A stretch of DNA of 64,000 bases, from positions 1 to 64,000 of the forward strand of contig JAEUHR010000058.1 of assembly GCA_016794425.1 (NCBI GenBank). The letters run 5' to 3'. This DNA comes from Planctomycetota bacterium (GTDB lineage Bacteria; Planctomycetota; UBA1135; UBA2386). Each line of letters starts with the position of its first letter. Within the stretch, counting starts at the first letter, position 1. Under the pieces are notes generated by a model that did no database searches, was not told the DNA's origin, and saw only the letters and a list, made by a program, of their open reading frames with translations. The position numbers and the translations under genes are program-made. Below, one piece after another: positions 19,462 through 27,307 of the stretch.

Positions 19462-21452
19462 AACTCGCCCGCTGGCTGCTGCCGCTGCTGTCGCTGGGGA
19501 TCGTGCTGCTGCTGACGCTGCGCAGCACCGAGGGCCGGCGGCTCGGGCCCGGTCCGCTGCACCCGGCGCACGCCGGTGTGGCCGAGCTGGCCGACGGCGC
19601 CAACTGCGAAGCCTGCCACCGCAAGGGCCAGGGCATCGCCCAGGACGGTTGCACGCGCTGCCACGAACCGATCGCGGCGCAGCTCGCGACCGAACGCGGG
19701 CTGCACGGCAGCCTGCCGGCGGCGCAGCGGCAACGCTGCGAACAGTGCCACTCGGAGCACCACGGCGCCGGCGCACCGTTGATCGCCGGGCACGCGTTCG
19801 CGCTCGCCGGCTACCCGGCCGGCACGCCGTACGACCATCGCCACGTCGCGTTCCGGCTCACCGGCGCGCACGACGGCGTCGCCTGCGCGAAGTGCCACAT
19901 CGGCGCCGACGCCGCAGCGCCGCCGGCCGGCGGTCGCTTCCTCGGCATCACGCAGGCCTGCACCGAGTGCCACGACGACGTGCACAAGACCGCGTTCGGC
20001 CGCGACTGCGAGAGCTGCCACGGGCAGCAGCAGCCGTGGCGCGAGGCGCCGGGCTTCGCGCACGCGACGTTCCCGCTGCGCGACTCGCACCGCAAGGTGG
20101 CCTGCGCCGAGTGCCATGCGACCGGCACTGCGCACGACGTAGCGGCGCTGCAGCAACAGAGCCTGCCGGCGCGCACCTGCGTCGAATGCCACGCCGATCC
20201 GCACCGCAGCGAGGCACCGAAGGCGTTGCAGCTCGCCGGCACGGCCGACTGCGCGCGCTGCCACGACGCCAGCAGCTGGGGGGCCGCGAAGCCGACCGCG
20301 GCCCAGCACGAAGCGTTCGGCTTCGCTCTGCGCTCTGCCCACGCGACCGCCGACTGCGCCGGGTGCCACGGGTCGGCGACGGTCGCACCGCGCTGGACCG
20401 GGTTGCCGCCGACCGTGGCGGCCTGCGCGGTCTGCCATCGCGAGACGCCGCACGCCGCGGCCGTGGTCGCGACGGCGACCGCGGCCGTGGGACCGGCCGA
20501 CGGCTGCGCCGACTGCCACCGCGACGCCGATGCGTCGTTCCGCGGCGCGACGATGGCGCCGCTGCAGCATGCCGCGACCGGTTTCCCGCTGTCGGTGCCG
20601 CACGCCGCCGTCGAGTGCGCGCAGTGCCACACCGGCGATGCGTGGGCGCAGCGCTTCCCGGGCCGCACTGCCGCCGCCTGCCGCGCCTGCCATGCCGACG
20701 TGCACCGCGGCCAGTTCGACCACGAACCGCGCTACGCGCAGTGCACGGCCTGCCACGAGCCGACGCAGCCGCAGTTCCTGCCGCACGGCTTCGGCGTCGG
20801 CGACCACGCCGCGACCGCGTTCCCGTTGACCGGTGCGCACGACGCGGTCGCGTGCAGCGGCTGCCACCGCGACACGGTCGACGGCGCCCGCACGTTCCGC
20901 GGCACCGCGTCGCGCTGCGCCGCGTGCCACGAGGACGTGCACGCCGGCCGGTTCGATCGCAAGGGCCTGCCGGCCACGGTCGCCGGCCGCGAAGGGTGCG
21001 CGCGCTGCCACGACACCGCCGCGTTCGCGCCGGTGGCCGCGGCATTCGACCACGCGCGCTGGACCGGCCACGCGCTGCGCTCTGCGCACGCGACGCTCGC
21101 CTGCGCCGCCTGCCACCCGGCGGGCGGCGGCGGTCCCGGCACGGCCAACCTCGGCAAGGCCGCGGGCACGACCTGCGCCGCCTGCCACCAGGACCCGCAC
21201 GCCGGCCAGTTCCGCGTCGGTGCCGCCACCGACTGTGCGCGCTGCCACGGCGAGCAGCGCTGGTCCGAGTTGCACTTCGACCACCAGCGCGACTCCCGCT
21301 TCCCGCTCGACGGCCAGCACCTCGACGTCGCCTGTGCGCGCTGCCATGCCGCCTACGCGACGCCGCGTGGACCGGTCGTGCGCTACAAGCCGCTCGGCAC
21401 CACCTGCGGCGACTGCCATCGCCTCGGTGCCGGTGGGGAGGTGCTGAAGTGA
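19458..21452 (+). CDS. 23-heme c-type cytochrome
   Basis: 664 residues with an N-terminal signal anchor (LLPLLSLGIVLLLTL) and 23 CxxCH heme-binding motifs counted along the chain, from CEACH near residue 50 to CGDCH near 653. Many motifs sit in a repeated module in which a histidine and FPL precede an AH pair and then CxxCH, for example TAFPLTGAHDAVACSGCH. These extra histidines could be distal ligands, giving bis-His hemes. No peroxidase or reductase signature is seen, so the protein looks like a wire or capacitor in the periplasm. ATG 19458 overlaps the oxidoreductase stop; its own stop overlaps the barrel gene start (GTGA). Confidence 0.93.
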   Translation: MKLARWLLPLLSLGIVLLLTLRSTEGRRLGPGPLHPAHAGVAELADGANCEACHRKGQGIAQDGCTRCHEPIAAQLATERGLHGSLPAAQRQRCEQCHSEHHGAGAPLIAGHAFALAGYPAGTPYDHRHVAFRLTGAHDGVACAKCHIGADAAAPPAGGRFLGITQACTECHDDVHKTAFGRDCESCHGQQQPWREAPGFAHATFPLRDSHRKVACAECHATGTAHDVAALQQQSLPARTCVECHADPHRSEAPKALQLAGTADCARCHDASSWGAAKPTAAQHEAFGFALRSAHATADCAGCHGSATVAPRWTGLPPTVAACAVCHRETPHAAAVVATATAAVGPADGCADCHRDADASFRGATMAPLQHAATGFPLSVPHAAVECAQCHTGDAWAQRFPGRTAAACRACHADVHRGQFDHEPRYAQCTACHEPTQPQFLPHGFGVGDHAATAFPLTGAHDAVACSGCHRDTVDGARTFRGTASRCAACHEDVHAGRFDRKGLPATVAGREGCARCHDTAAFAPVAAAFDHARWTGHALRSAHATLACAACHPAGGGGPGTANLGKAAGTTCAACHQDPHAGQFRVGAATDCARCHGEQRWSELHFDHQRDSRFPLDGQHLDVACARCHAAYATPRGPVVRYKPLGTTCGDCHRLGAGGEVLK

Positions 21453-23119
21453 ACCTCGCGAGCCGTTGCCACGCGATGTGCTGGGCGCCGTTCGTGGTCG
21501 CCGCGGCGCTCGGCGCCCAGGACGGCGCGCAGGAGCGCCTCGTGTCGGTCACCGTCACCTCGGTCGGCGAACAGAGCGTCTACCTCGACGCCGGCCGCGA
21601 CCAGGGCCTGCGGATCGGCACGACCGTGCGGCTGTTCGCGCCCGGCGTCGGCGAGGTCGAGGTCGAGGTGCGGTCGGTCAGCGCGACGTCGGCGCGCGCG
21701 GAAGTGCCGCCGGGCGTGCCGCTGCCGCCGGTCGGCACGCGCGGCGAGGCGCGCGTGACCGTGGCCGCGGAGCCCGTGCGCCGGCCGGCAGTGGCACCCC
21801 AGCCGCCGGTCGAACACCCGCCGTGGACGCGGCAGGAGCCGGTGCGCGCGCCGGACCAGCCGCTGCTGGTGCCGACCTACGGCCAACGGCCGGACGAACG
21901 GCCGGCCGACCTGCAAGGGCGTCTGTTCGCCACCGGCCAGTGGAACCGCGACCTCGGCGCCGGCCGCGACAGCGACTACCTGCTGGCGCGGCTCGGTGTG
22001 CGCGCCGACGCGACGAACCACTTCGGCGTCGCCGAACGCGTGCGGTTCGCCGGCGAAGTCGCCGACCGCCGCGTGCTGCTGGCCGACGCACCGGACCAGG
22101 TCGACGACACCGGCCGGCTCGACCTGTTGTCGGTCGCGTTCGGCACCGAGCACTGGGCGCCGACCGGCGTCGAGATCGGTCGGTTCCTGTCGCCGCACCT
22201 GCCGGAGATCGGGCTCGTCGACGGTGTCGAGGTCGTGCGGCGCATGCAGGGCGGCGTGCGGTTCGGCGCCGGCGTCGGCGCCTACCCGCGGCCGTTCCCG
22301 TCGCACGAGACCGGCGAGGACACCGGTGTGCACGTGTTCTTCGACTACACCGCCGACGTGCGGCGCACGTTCGCGTTCGGCCTCGGTGCGCAGAAGACCT
22401 GGCACCACGGCGACCCGGACCGCGACCTGCTGCTGCTGCGCGCCGAAGGCCGGCTCGGCGACCGCGTGCGCGCCTACGGCAGCGCCAAGGTCGACGTCTA
22501 CACCGGCAGCGACACGGTCGAGACCAGCGACCTCGAGCTGACCGAGGCGCTGGCGACCGTGCAGTGGGACGCCGGCGGCGGCAGCGGCGTGTCGGTCACC
22601 GGCTCGCACTTCGCGTGGCCGGAACTCGAGCGCGCCGAGTACCAGGCGCTGCCGGTCGAGCTGGTGCGCGACGGCCACGTCGACCGCGTCGGTCTGCGCG
22701 GCTGGCTGCGACCGTGGCAGTGGCTGCGGCTCGCCGGCCGCGCCGACGCCTGGCGCGACCAGGATCGCAACGGCGACCACCTCGGCCTCGACGCCGACAT
22801 CGCCGGTCCGCTCGGCGCCGGCAGCAGCCTCGGCATGTCGGTGTTCGTCAACGACGGCGGCTACTCGGCGGGGCCCGGCGCGCGCGTGTCGCTGCGCGGG
22901 CCGCTCGGCGCCGGCAGCTGGCGCCTCGGCTACCGCTGGTACCGCTACGAACTGGCCGACCTCGTGTCCGGTCCGGAGAGCTACACGCGGCAGTCGATCG
23001 AACTCGGCGCGTCGGTGCCGCTCGGCGACCACTGCGACTTCGACGTCGCGGTCGAGCGCTGGTTCGGCGACCGTGAGGACGCGTTCGCCCTCGACCTCTA
23101 CCTGCAATGGCGGTTCTGA
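21449..23119 (+). CDS. Outer-membrane beta-barrel protein between two multiheme cytochromes
   Basis: 556 residues. A signal peptide is followed by a periplasmic beta-rich domain (about 30-110, SVYLDAGRDQGLRIGTTVRLF), a Pro-rich linker, and about 400 residues of alternating amphipathic strands typical of a porin. The chain ends in LYLQWRF, with the terminal Phe expected of BAM substrates. No CxxCH is present. Lying between a 23-heme and a 19-heme cytochrome gene with overlaps on both sides (GTGA, TGATG), it is a candidate porin sheath of a porin-cytochrome conduit analogous to MtrB or OmbB. I cannot show homology to either. GTG 21449 gives a start at the signal peptide. Confidence 0.82.
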   Translation: MNLASRCHAMCWAPFVVAAALGAQDGAQERLVSVTVTSVGEQSVYLDAGRDQGLRIGTTVRLFAPGVGEVEVEVRSVSATSARAEVPPGVPLPPVGTRGEARVTVAAEPVRRPAVAPQPPVEHPPWTRQEPVRAPDQPLLVPTYGQRPDERPADLQGRLFATGQWNRDLGAGRDSDYLLARLGVRADATNHFGVAERVRFAGEVADRRVLLADAPDQVDDTGRLDLLSVAFGTEHWAPTGVEIGRFLSPHLPEIGLVDGVEVVRRMQGGVRFGAGVGAYPRPFPSHETGEDTGVHVFFDYTADVRRTFAFGLGAQKTWHHGDPDRDLLLLRAEGRLGDRVRAYGSAKVDVYTGSDTVETSDLELTEALATVQWDAGGGSGVSVTGSHFAWPELERAEYQALPVELVRDGHVDRVGLRGWLRPWQWLRLAGRADAWRDQDRNGDHLGLDADIAGPLGAGSSLGMSVFVNDGGYSAGPGARVSLRGPLGAGSWRLGYRWYRYELADLVSGPESYTRQSIELGASVPLGDHCDFDVAVERWFGDREDAFALDLYLQWRF

Positions 23120-24624
23120 TGCGCAACACGGATCGACGGACGCGCCGCGGTCGCGCGCGGTGGTGGCTGCTGCCGGGGCTGGCCGTCTGGCTGCTCGTCG
23201 TCGCCTGCGCGACATTCGTGCCGCAGCAGGGCTGGGACCCGAACTTCGGGCCGGTCGTGCCGCACGACTCGTTCCCGGCCGACTGCTCGCTGTGCCACAC
23301 CGGCGGCAACTGGCACACGCTGCGCGCCGACTTCGCGTTCGACCACGCCAAGCAGACCGGCGTGGCACTCGAGGGCGCGCACGCCAGCGCCGGTTGCCTG
23401 TGCTGCCACAACGACCGCGGCCCCGTGCAGCAGTTCGCGGCGCAGGGCTGTGCCGGCTGCCACGCCGATCCGCACCTCGGCCGGCTCGGCCGCAACTGCG
23501 CGGACTGCCACGACGAGCGCAGCTGGTACCCGCGCGAAGCGATCGTACTGCACGACCGCACGCGCTTCCCGCTGGTCGGTGCCCACGCCGCGACCGCGTG
23601 TTTCCGCTGCCACCCCGGCGCGCAGGTCGGCAACTTCGCCGGCGCCGACAGCAACTGCCACTCGTGCCACGCGGCCGATCGCACGCGCTCGACCAATCCG
23701 GACCACGTGCAGCTCGGGTTCTCGCTCGACTGCGAACAGTGCCACCTGCCGGTCGGCTGGCAGCCGGCGCGCTTCGCGCACCCGGCGTCGTTCCCGCTGA
23801 CCAACGCGCACGCGGGCCGGCTGTGCAACGAGTGCCACACGACACCGAACCAGTACGGCGGCCTGTCGACCGACTGTGTCTCCTGCCACGCCGCGGACTT
23901 CGCCGCGACCACACAGCCGAACCACGGTGCCGCCGGCTTCGCGACCGACTGCCTGCAGTGCCACGACACGCGCACGTTCGGCCGTTCGTCGTGGCTGCAC
24001 CCGGACGAGTTCCCGCTGACGTTCGGCCACGCCGGCCACCAGTGCACCGAGTGCCACACCGGCCAGGTCTACGCCGGCACGTCGAGCGACTGCGTGACCT
24101 GCCATCAGGCCGACTACCAGGCGACGCAGAACCCGAACCACGCGACCGCGGGCTTCGGCACCGATTGCCGCCAGTGCCACGGCACCGCCGGCTGGAGCGG
24201 CGCGACCGGCCACCCGGCTTCGTTCCCGCTGACCAATGCGCACGCGCGCGCGTGCACGGAATGCCACACGACGCCCGGCGTCTACACCGGACTGAGCCCG
24301 GCGTGCGCGACCTGCCACCTGTCCGACTACACGGCGGCGACCGATCCGCCGCACGCCGCGTTCCAGATGCCGCAGACCTGTGAGCAGTGCCACGGCACCG
24401 TCACCTGGGGCCAGGGCAACTGGAACCACCAGTTCCCGCTGAACGGCCCGCACAACGAGACCTGCTTCGAGTGCCACAACAACCCGGCCAACCGGCTGCA
24501 GTTCTCGTGCACGCACTGCCACGAACACCGCCAGTCGGCGATGGACGCCGACCACGACGAGGTCAACGGCTACGTCTGGGCGTCGGCGAACTGCTACCAG
24601 TGCCACCCGGACGGCGACAACTGA
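23119..24624 (+). CDS. 19-heme c-type cytochrome, probable lipoprotein
   Basis: 501 residues with 19 CxxCH motifs (CSLCH near residue 56 to CYQCH near 494). A basic N-terminus precedes a hydrophobic helix ending VVAC, a possible lipobox, so it may be anchored to the outer membrane. It repeats the same FPL-x3-H module as the 23-heme protein, for example SFPLTNAHAGRLCNECH and EFPLTFGHAGHQCTECH. ATG 23119 forms a TGATG junction with the barrel gene; an upstream ATG at 23107 is also possible. Together with the barrel and the 23-heme protein it could complete a path across the outer membrane. It ends 9 bp before the convergent gene at 24634. Confidence 0.92.
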   Translation: MRNTDRRTRRGRARWWLLPGLAVWLLVVACATFVPQQGWDPNFGPVVPHDSFPADCSLCHTGGNWHTLRADFAFDHAKQTGVALEGAHASAGCLCCHNDRGPVQQFAAQGCAGCHADPHLGRLGRNCADCHDERSWYPREAIVLHDRTRFPLVGAHAATACFRCHPGAQVGNFAGADSNCHSCHAADRTRSTNPDHVQLGFSLDCEQCHLPVGWQPARFAHPASFPLTNAHAGRLCNECHTTPNQYGGLSTDCVSCHAADFAATTQPNHGAAGFATDCLQCHDTRTFGRSSWLHPDEFPLTFGHAGHQCTECHTGQVYAGTSSDCVTCHQADYQATQNPNHATAGFGTDCRQCHGTAGWSGATGHPASFPLTNAHARACTECHTTPGVYTGLSPACATCHLSDYTAATDPPHAAFQMPQTCEQCHGTVTWGQGNWNHQFPLNGPHNETCFECHNNPANRLQFSCTHCHEHRQSAMDADHDEVNGYVWASANCYQCHPDGDN

Positions 24625-24633
24625 CGCGGCGCC

Positions 24634-27141
24634 TCAGAACGCGCCGGCCGTCAGCACCAGCGCGTTCGTCGCCGTGACCTCGACGAACGCCAGCAGCGCG
24701 TCGACTTCGATCACCAGCATCTGGTGGTGGAAGGTCAGGCCGATCAGCGTCGGCGAGCCGGCCAGCAGCAGCGACGAACGCGCAGCGCCGGCGTCGGCGA
24801 CCAGCAGCTCGAGGATGTCGGGCAGCGCGTACAGGTCGCAGCCGGGTGCGGCCTCGGCGAACAGCGTGTCGAGCGCGATCGGCGGTACCAGCGCCGGCAC
24901 GCTGGTCAGCGCCAGCGCGAACGCGGTCGCCGGCAGGCCCGCGGCGTCGGCATGGAACACGGCATCGACCCACGGCGGGGCGGCGGCGGCCAGCGTCTTC
25001 GGCGCGCCGCTGCCGCTGCAGCCGGTGCCGAGCTCGCTGACGGTCGCCGGGCACGTCGTCGTGAGCCGCGCGACGCGGCGCGACGGCACGCCGTCGGCGG
25101 TCGCGAAGAAGCCGCCGACCAGCAGATCGCCGGACGGCAGCGCCGCCAGCGCCAGCACCAGCGCGTCGGTGCCGGCGCCGAGCGGCGACCACGTGCTGCC
25201 GCTGCAGCGCGCGACGTTGGCGGCCGCGACGCCGCCGGCGGTCGCGAACGAGCCGCCGACCACGAAGTCGCCGTTCGGCAGCGCGGCCACCGCGTAGCCG
25301 GTGCCGCCGAGGCCTTGGCCGCAGGCGGCCCAGGCGGAGCCGTTCCAGCGCGCCACGCCGGCCGCCGGCAGGCCGTCGGCGAACGCGAACGACCCGGTCG
25401 CGACCAGGTCGCCGTTCGCCAGCCGGCCCAGCGCGTAGACCGGGCCGTCGGTGCCGGTGCCGAGCGCGGACCAGCTGGTGCCGTCCCAGGCCGCGACGCG
25501 CGGCGCGCTGCTGCCGCCGGCGGTCGTGAACGTGCCGCCGACCAGCACGCGGTCGGTGTCCGGGTCGTAGGCCAGCGCGTGCACGGTGCCGTCGGTGCCG
25601 GTGCCGAGCGTGTGCCACACCGCGCCGTCCCAGCGCGCGATGCGCGCCGCGGCGGTGCCACCGGCCTGCGTGAACGAGCCGCCCGCCAGCAGCGAGCCGT
25701 CGGGCAGCACCAGCAGCGCGTGGGCGGCGCCGTTCAGGCCGGTGCCGAGCGGCAACCAGGTGCCGGCAGGCGTGCGCCGCACGATGCCGAGCGTGCCGGA
25801 CTCGTGCTCGAACGCACCGCCGACCACGAGGCTGCCGTCCGGCAGCCAGGCCAGCGCGTAGGCGTCACCGTACGAGCCGCTGATCGGCAGTTCGCGCAGG
25901 CCGAGGTCCGACCAGCCGGGACCGTCGCTGCGGGCCCGCGCGACGCGCGTCCAGGCGTCGTCGTCGCCGCCGGTGGCCGCGACGGCGCTGCCGTCCTGCG
26001 GATCGGCCGCGAACGCGAACACCACCGGCCGCAGGCCCGCCGTTGGCGGTTGCCAGTCGGTGCCGTCCCAGGTGGCGAAGCCGGCCGCCAGGGTGCCGCC
26101 GATCGCCTGGAACGAGCCGGTCGCGACCACCGAACCGTCCGGCTGCGGCGCCACGTGCACGACCGTGAGCTGCGGTGCCGACGCGGCCAGCGGCAGCCAC
26201 TCGCTGCCGTCCCAGAGCGTCACGATGCCGCCGCCGGTGTAGCCGGCGCAGACCAGATCGCCGGTCGGGGTCGACGCGAAGTCGACCGGCACGCAGTCCG
26301 GATCGCCGAGGGCGCTCCACGTGCTGCCGTTCCACACCGCGGCGCCGTCGACCGTCTGGCCGCCGGCGGTCGTGAACAGGCCGCCGACGGCGAGGTCGCC
26401 GTTCGGCAGCACCGCGAGCGCGGTGACGAAGCCGTCGGTACCGGTGCCGAGCGGCTGCCACGCGGTGCCGTTCCAACGCGCGACGTGGTTGGCACCGACG
26501 CCGCCGGCGACCGTGAAGTCGCCGCCGGCGACGAGGTCGCCGTTCGGCAGCTGCACGAGCCGGCGCACCTCGCCGTTGCAGCCGCTGCCCAGCGCCGACC
26601 AGGTCGTGCCGTCGAAGCGCGCGACGCGCGCCGCGGCCGTGCCGCCGGCCTGCGTGAACGCCCCGCCCGCGACCAGGTCGCCGTTGGCCAGTGCCAGCAG
26701 TGCGTCGATCGAACCGTCGGTGCCGGCGCCGAGCGCGGCCCAGCTGCTGCCGTTCCAGCGCGCCACGTTGGCGGCCGCGGTGCCGCCGGCGCTGCTGAAC
26801 GTGCCGGCGACCACCAGATCGCCGCCGGCCAGCACGGCGGCAGTGCGCGCGTAGCCGCCCAGCCCGCTGCCGAACGTCGTCCAGGTGCCGGCGGTCGTGT
26901 CGAGCGCGGCGATGCCGCTGGCCGCGATCGGCCCGGCCTGCGTGAACGCGCCGGCCAGCACCAACACCGCGGCGGCGGGGCCGGCGCCGTCCGGATCCCA
27001 CCGCACGGTGCGGTTGACGATGCCGTCGGTGCCCGGGATGCCGCCGTTCGGCAGCCACGGTGTGGTGCATTGGGCCAGCGCGGGCACGGCGACGGCCAGC
27101 GCGGCGGCGAGATCGCGCAGACGTTCGGCGAGGTCGGACAT
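24634..27141 (-). CDS. Secreted repeat protein of beta-propeller type
   Basis: 835 residues. A signal peptide (AAALAVAVPALAQ) precedes roughly 15 repeats of about 45 residues with the pattern VARWNGxxWxALGxGTDG-x-VxAL-x-xGDLVAGGxFTxAGG. They resemble delta-60/Kelch-like propeller blades, so one or two propellers are likely. The last 120 residues are different: a C-terminal domain with APGCDLY and LIGLTFHHQ that resembles the ends of the proteins at 48774 and 50159. No enzyme motif is visible. ATG 27141 (MSDLAERL) is chosen because a TAGCAT box lies 13 nt upstream; starts at 27156 and 27174 are less likely. Confidence 0.8.
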   Translation of the reverse strand: MSDLAERLRDLAAALAVAVPALAQCTTPWLPNGGIPGTDGIVNRTVRWDPDGAGPAAAVLVLAGAFTQAGPIAASGIAALDTTAGTWTTFGSGLGGYARTAAVLAGGDLVVAGTFSSAGGTAAANVARWNGSSWAALGAGTDGSIDALLALANGDLVAGGAFTQAGGTAAARVARFDGTTWSALGSGCNGEVRRLVQLPNGDLVAGGDFTVAGGVGANHVARWNGTAWQPLGTGTDGFVTALAVLPNGDLAVGGLFTTAGGQTVDGAAVWNGSTWSALGDPDCVPVDFASTPTGDLVCAGYTGGGIVTLWDGSEWLPLAASAPQLTVVHVAPQPDGSVVATGSFQAIGGTLAAGFATWDGTDWQPPTAGLRPVVFAFAADPQDGSAVAATGGDDDAWTRVARARSDGPGWSDLGLRELPISGSYGDAYALAWLPDGSLVVGGAFEHESGTLGIVRRTPAGTWLPLGTGLNGAAHALLVLPDGSLLAGGSFTQAGGTAAARIARWDGAVWHTLGTGTDGTVHALAYDPDTDRVLVGGTFTTAGGSSAPRVAAWDGTSWSALGTGTDGPVYALGRLANGDLVATGSFAFADGLPAAGVARWNGSAWAACGQGLGGTGYAVAALPNGDFVVGGSFATAGGVAAANVARCSGSTWSPLGAGTDALVLALAALPSGDLLVGGFFATADGVPSRRVARLTTTCPATVSELGTGCSGSGAPKTLAAAAPPWVDAVFHADAAGLPATAFALALTSVPALVPPIALDTLFAEAAPGCDLYALPDILELLVADAGAARSSLLLAGSPTLIGLTFHHQMLVIEVDALLAFVEVTATNALVLTAGAF

Positions 27142-27154
27142 CGGCGAGGCGTGC

Positions 27155-27160
27155 ATGCTA
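27155..27160 (-). promoter_or_regulatory. -10-like box TAGCAT
   Basis: Minus-strand TAGCAT, 13 nt before ATG 27141. It overlaps an upstream in-frame ATG, which argues for the downstream start. Confidence 0.35.
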
Positions 27161-27294
27161 GGTGGTGCGGGCACCGGCGCAAGGTGTCGAACGTCGCCGC
27201 AGTCGCGCCGCGGATCTTGGTCGCTGCTTCATCGCGGAGGCCGACGCCGCCGAAAAACCGCTTCGATCGCTTCGTCCGCCCTCGCCCGCTCGCA

Positions 27295-27300
27295 TACCTT
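27295..27300 (+). promoter_or_regulatory. -10-like box TACCTT
   Basis: TACCTT ends 7 nt before ATG 27308 of pyruvate carboxylase, with no Shine-Dalgarno between. An A-tract occurs about 45 bp upstream (CGAAAAACC). Confidence 0.48.
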
Positions 27301-27307
27301 CGCTCGC

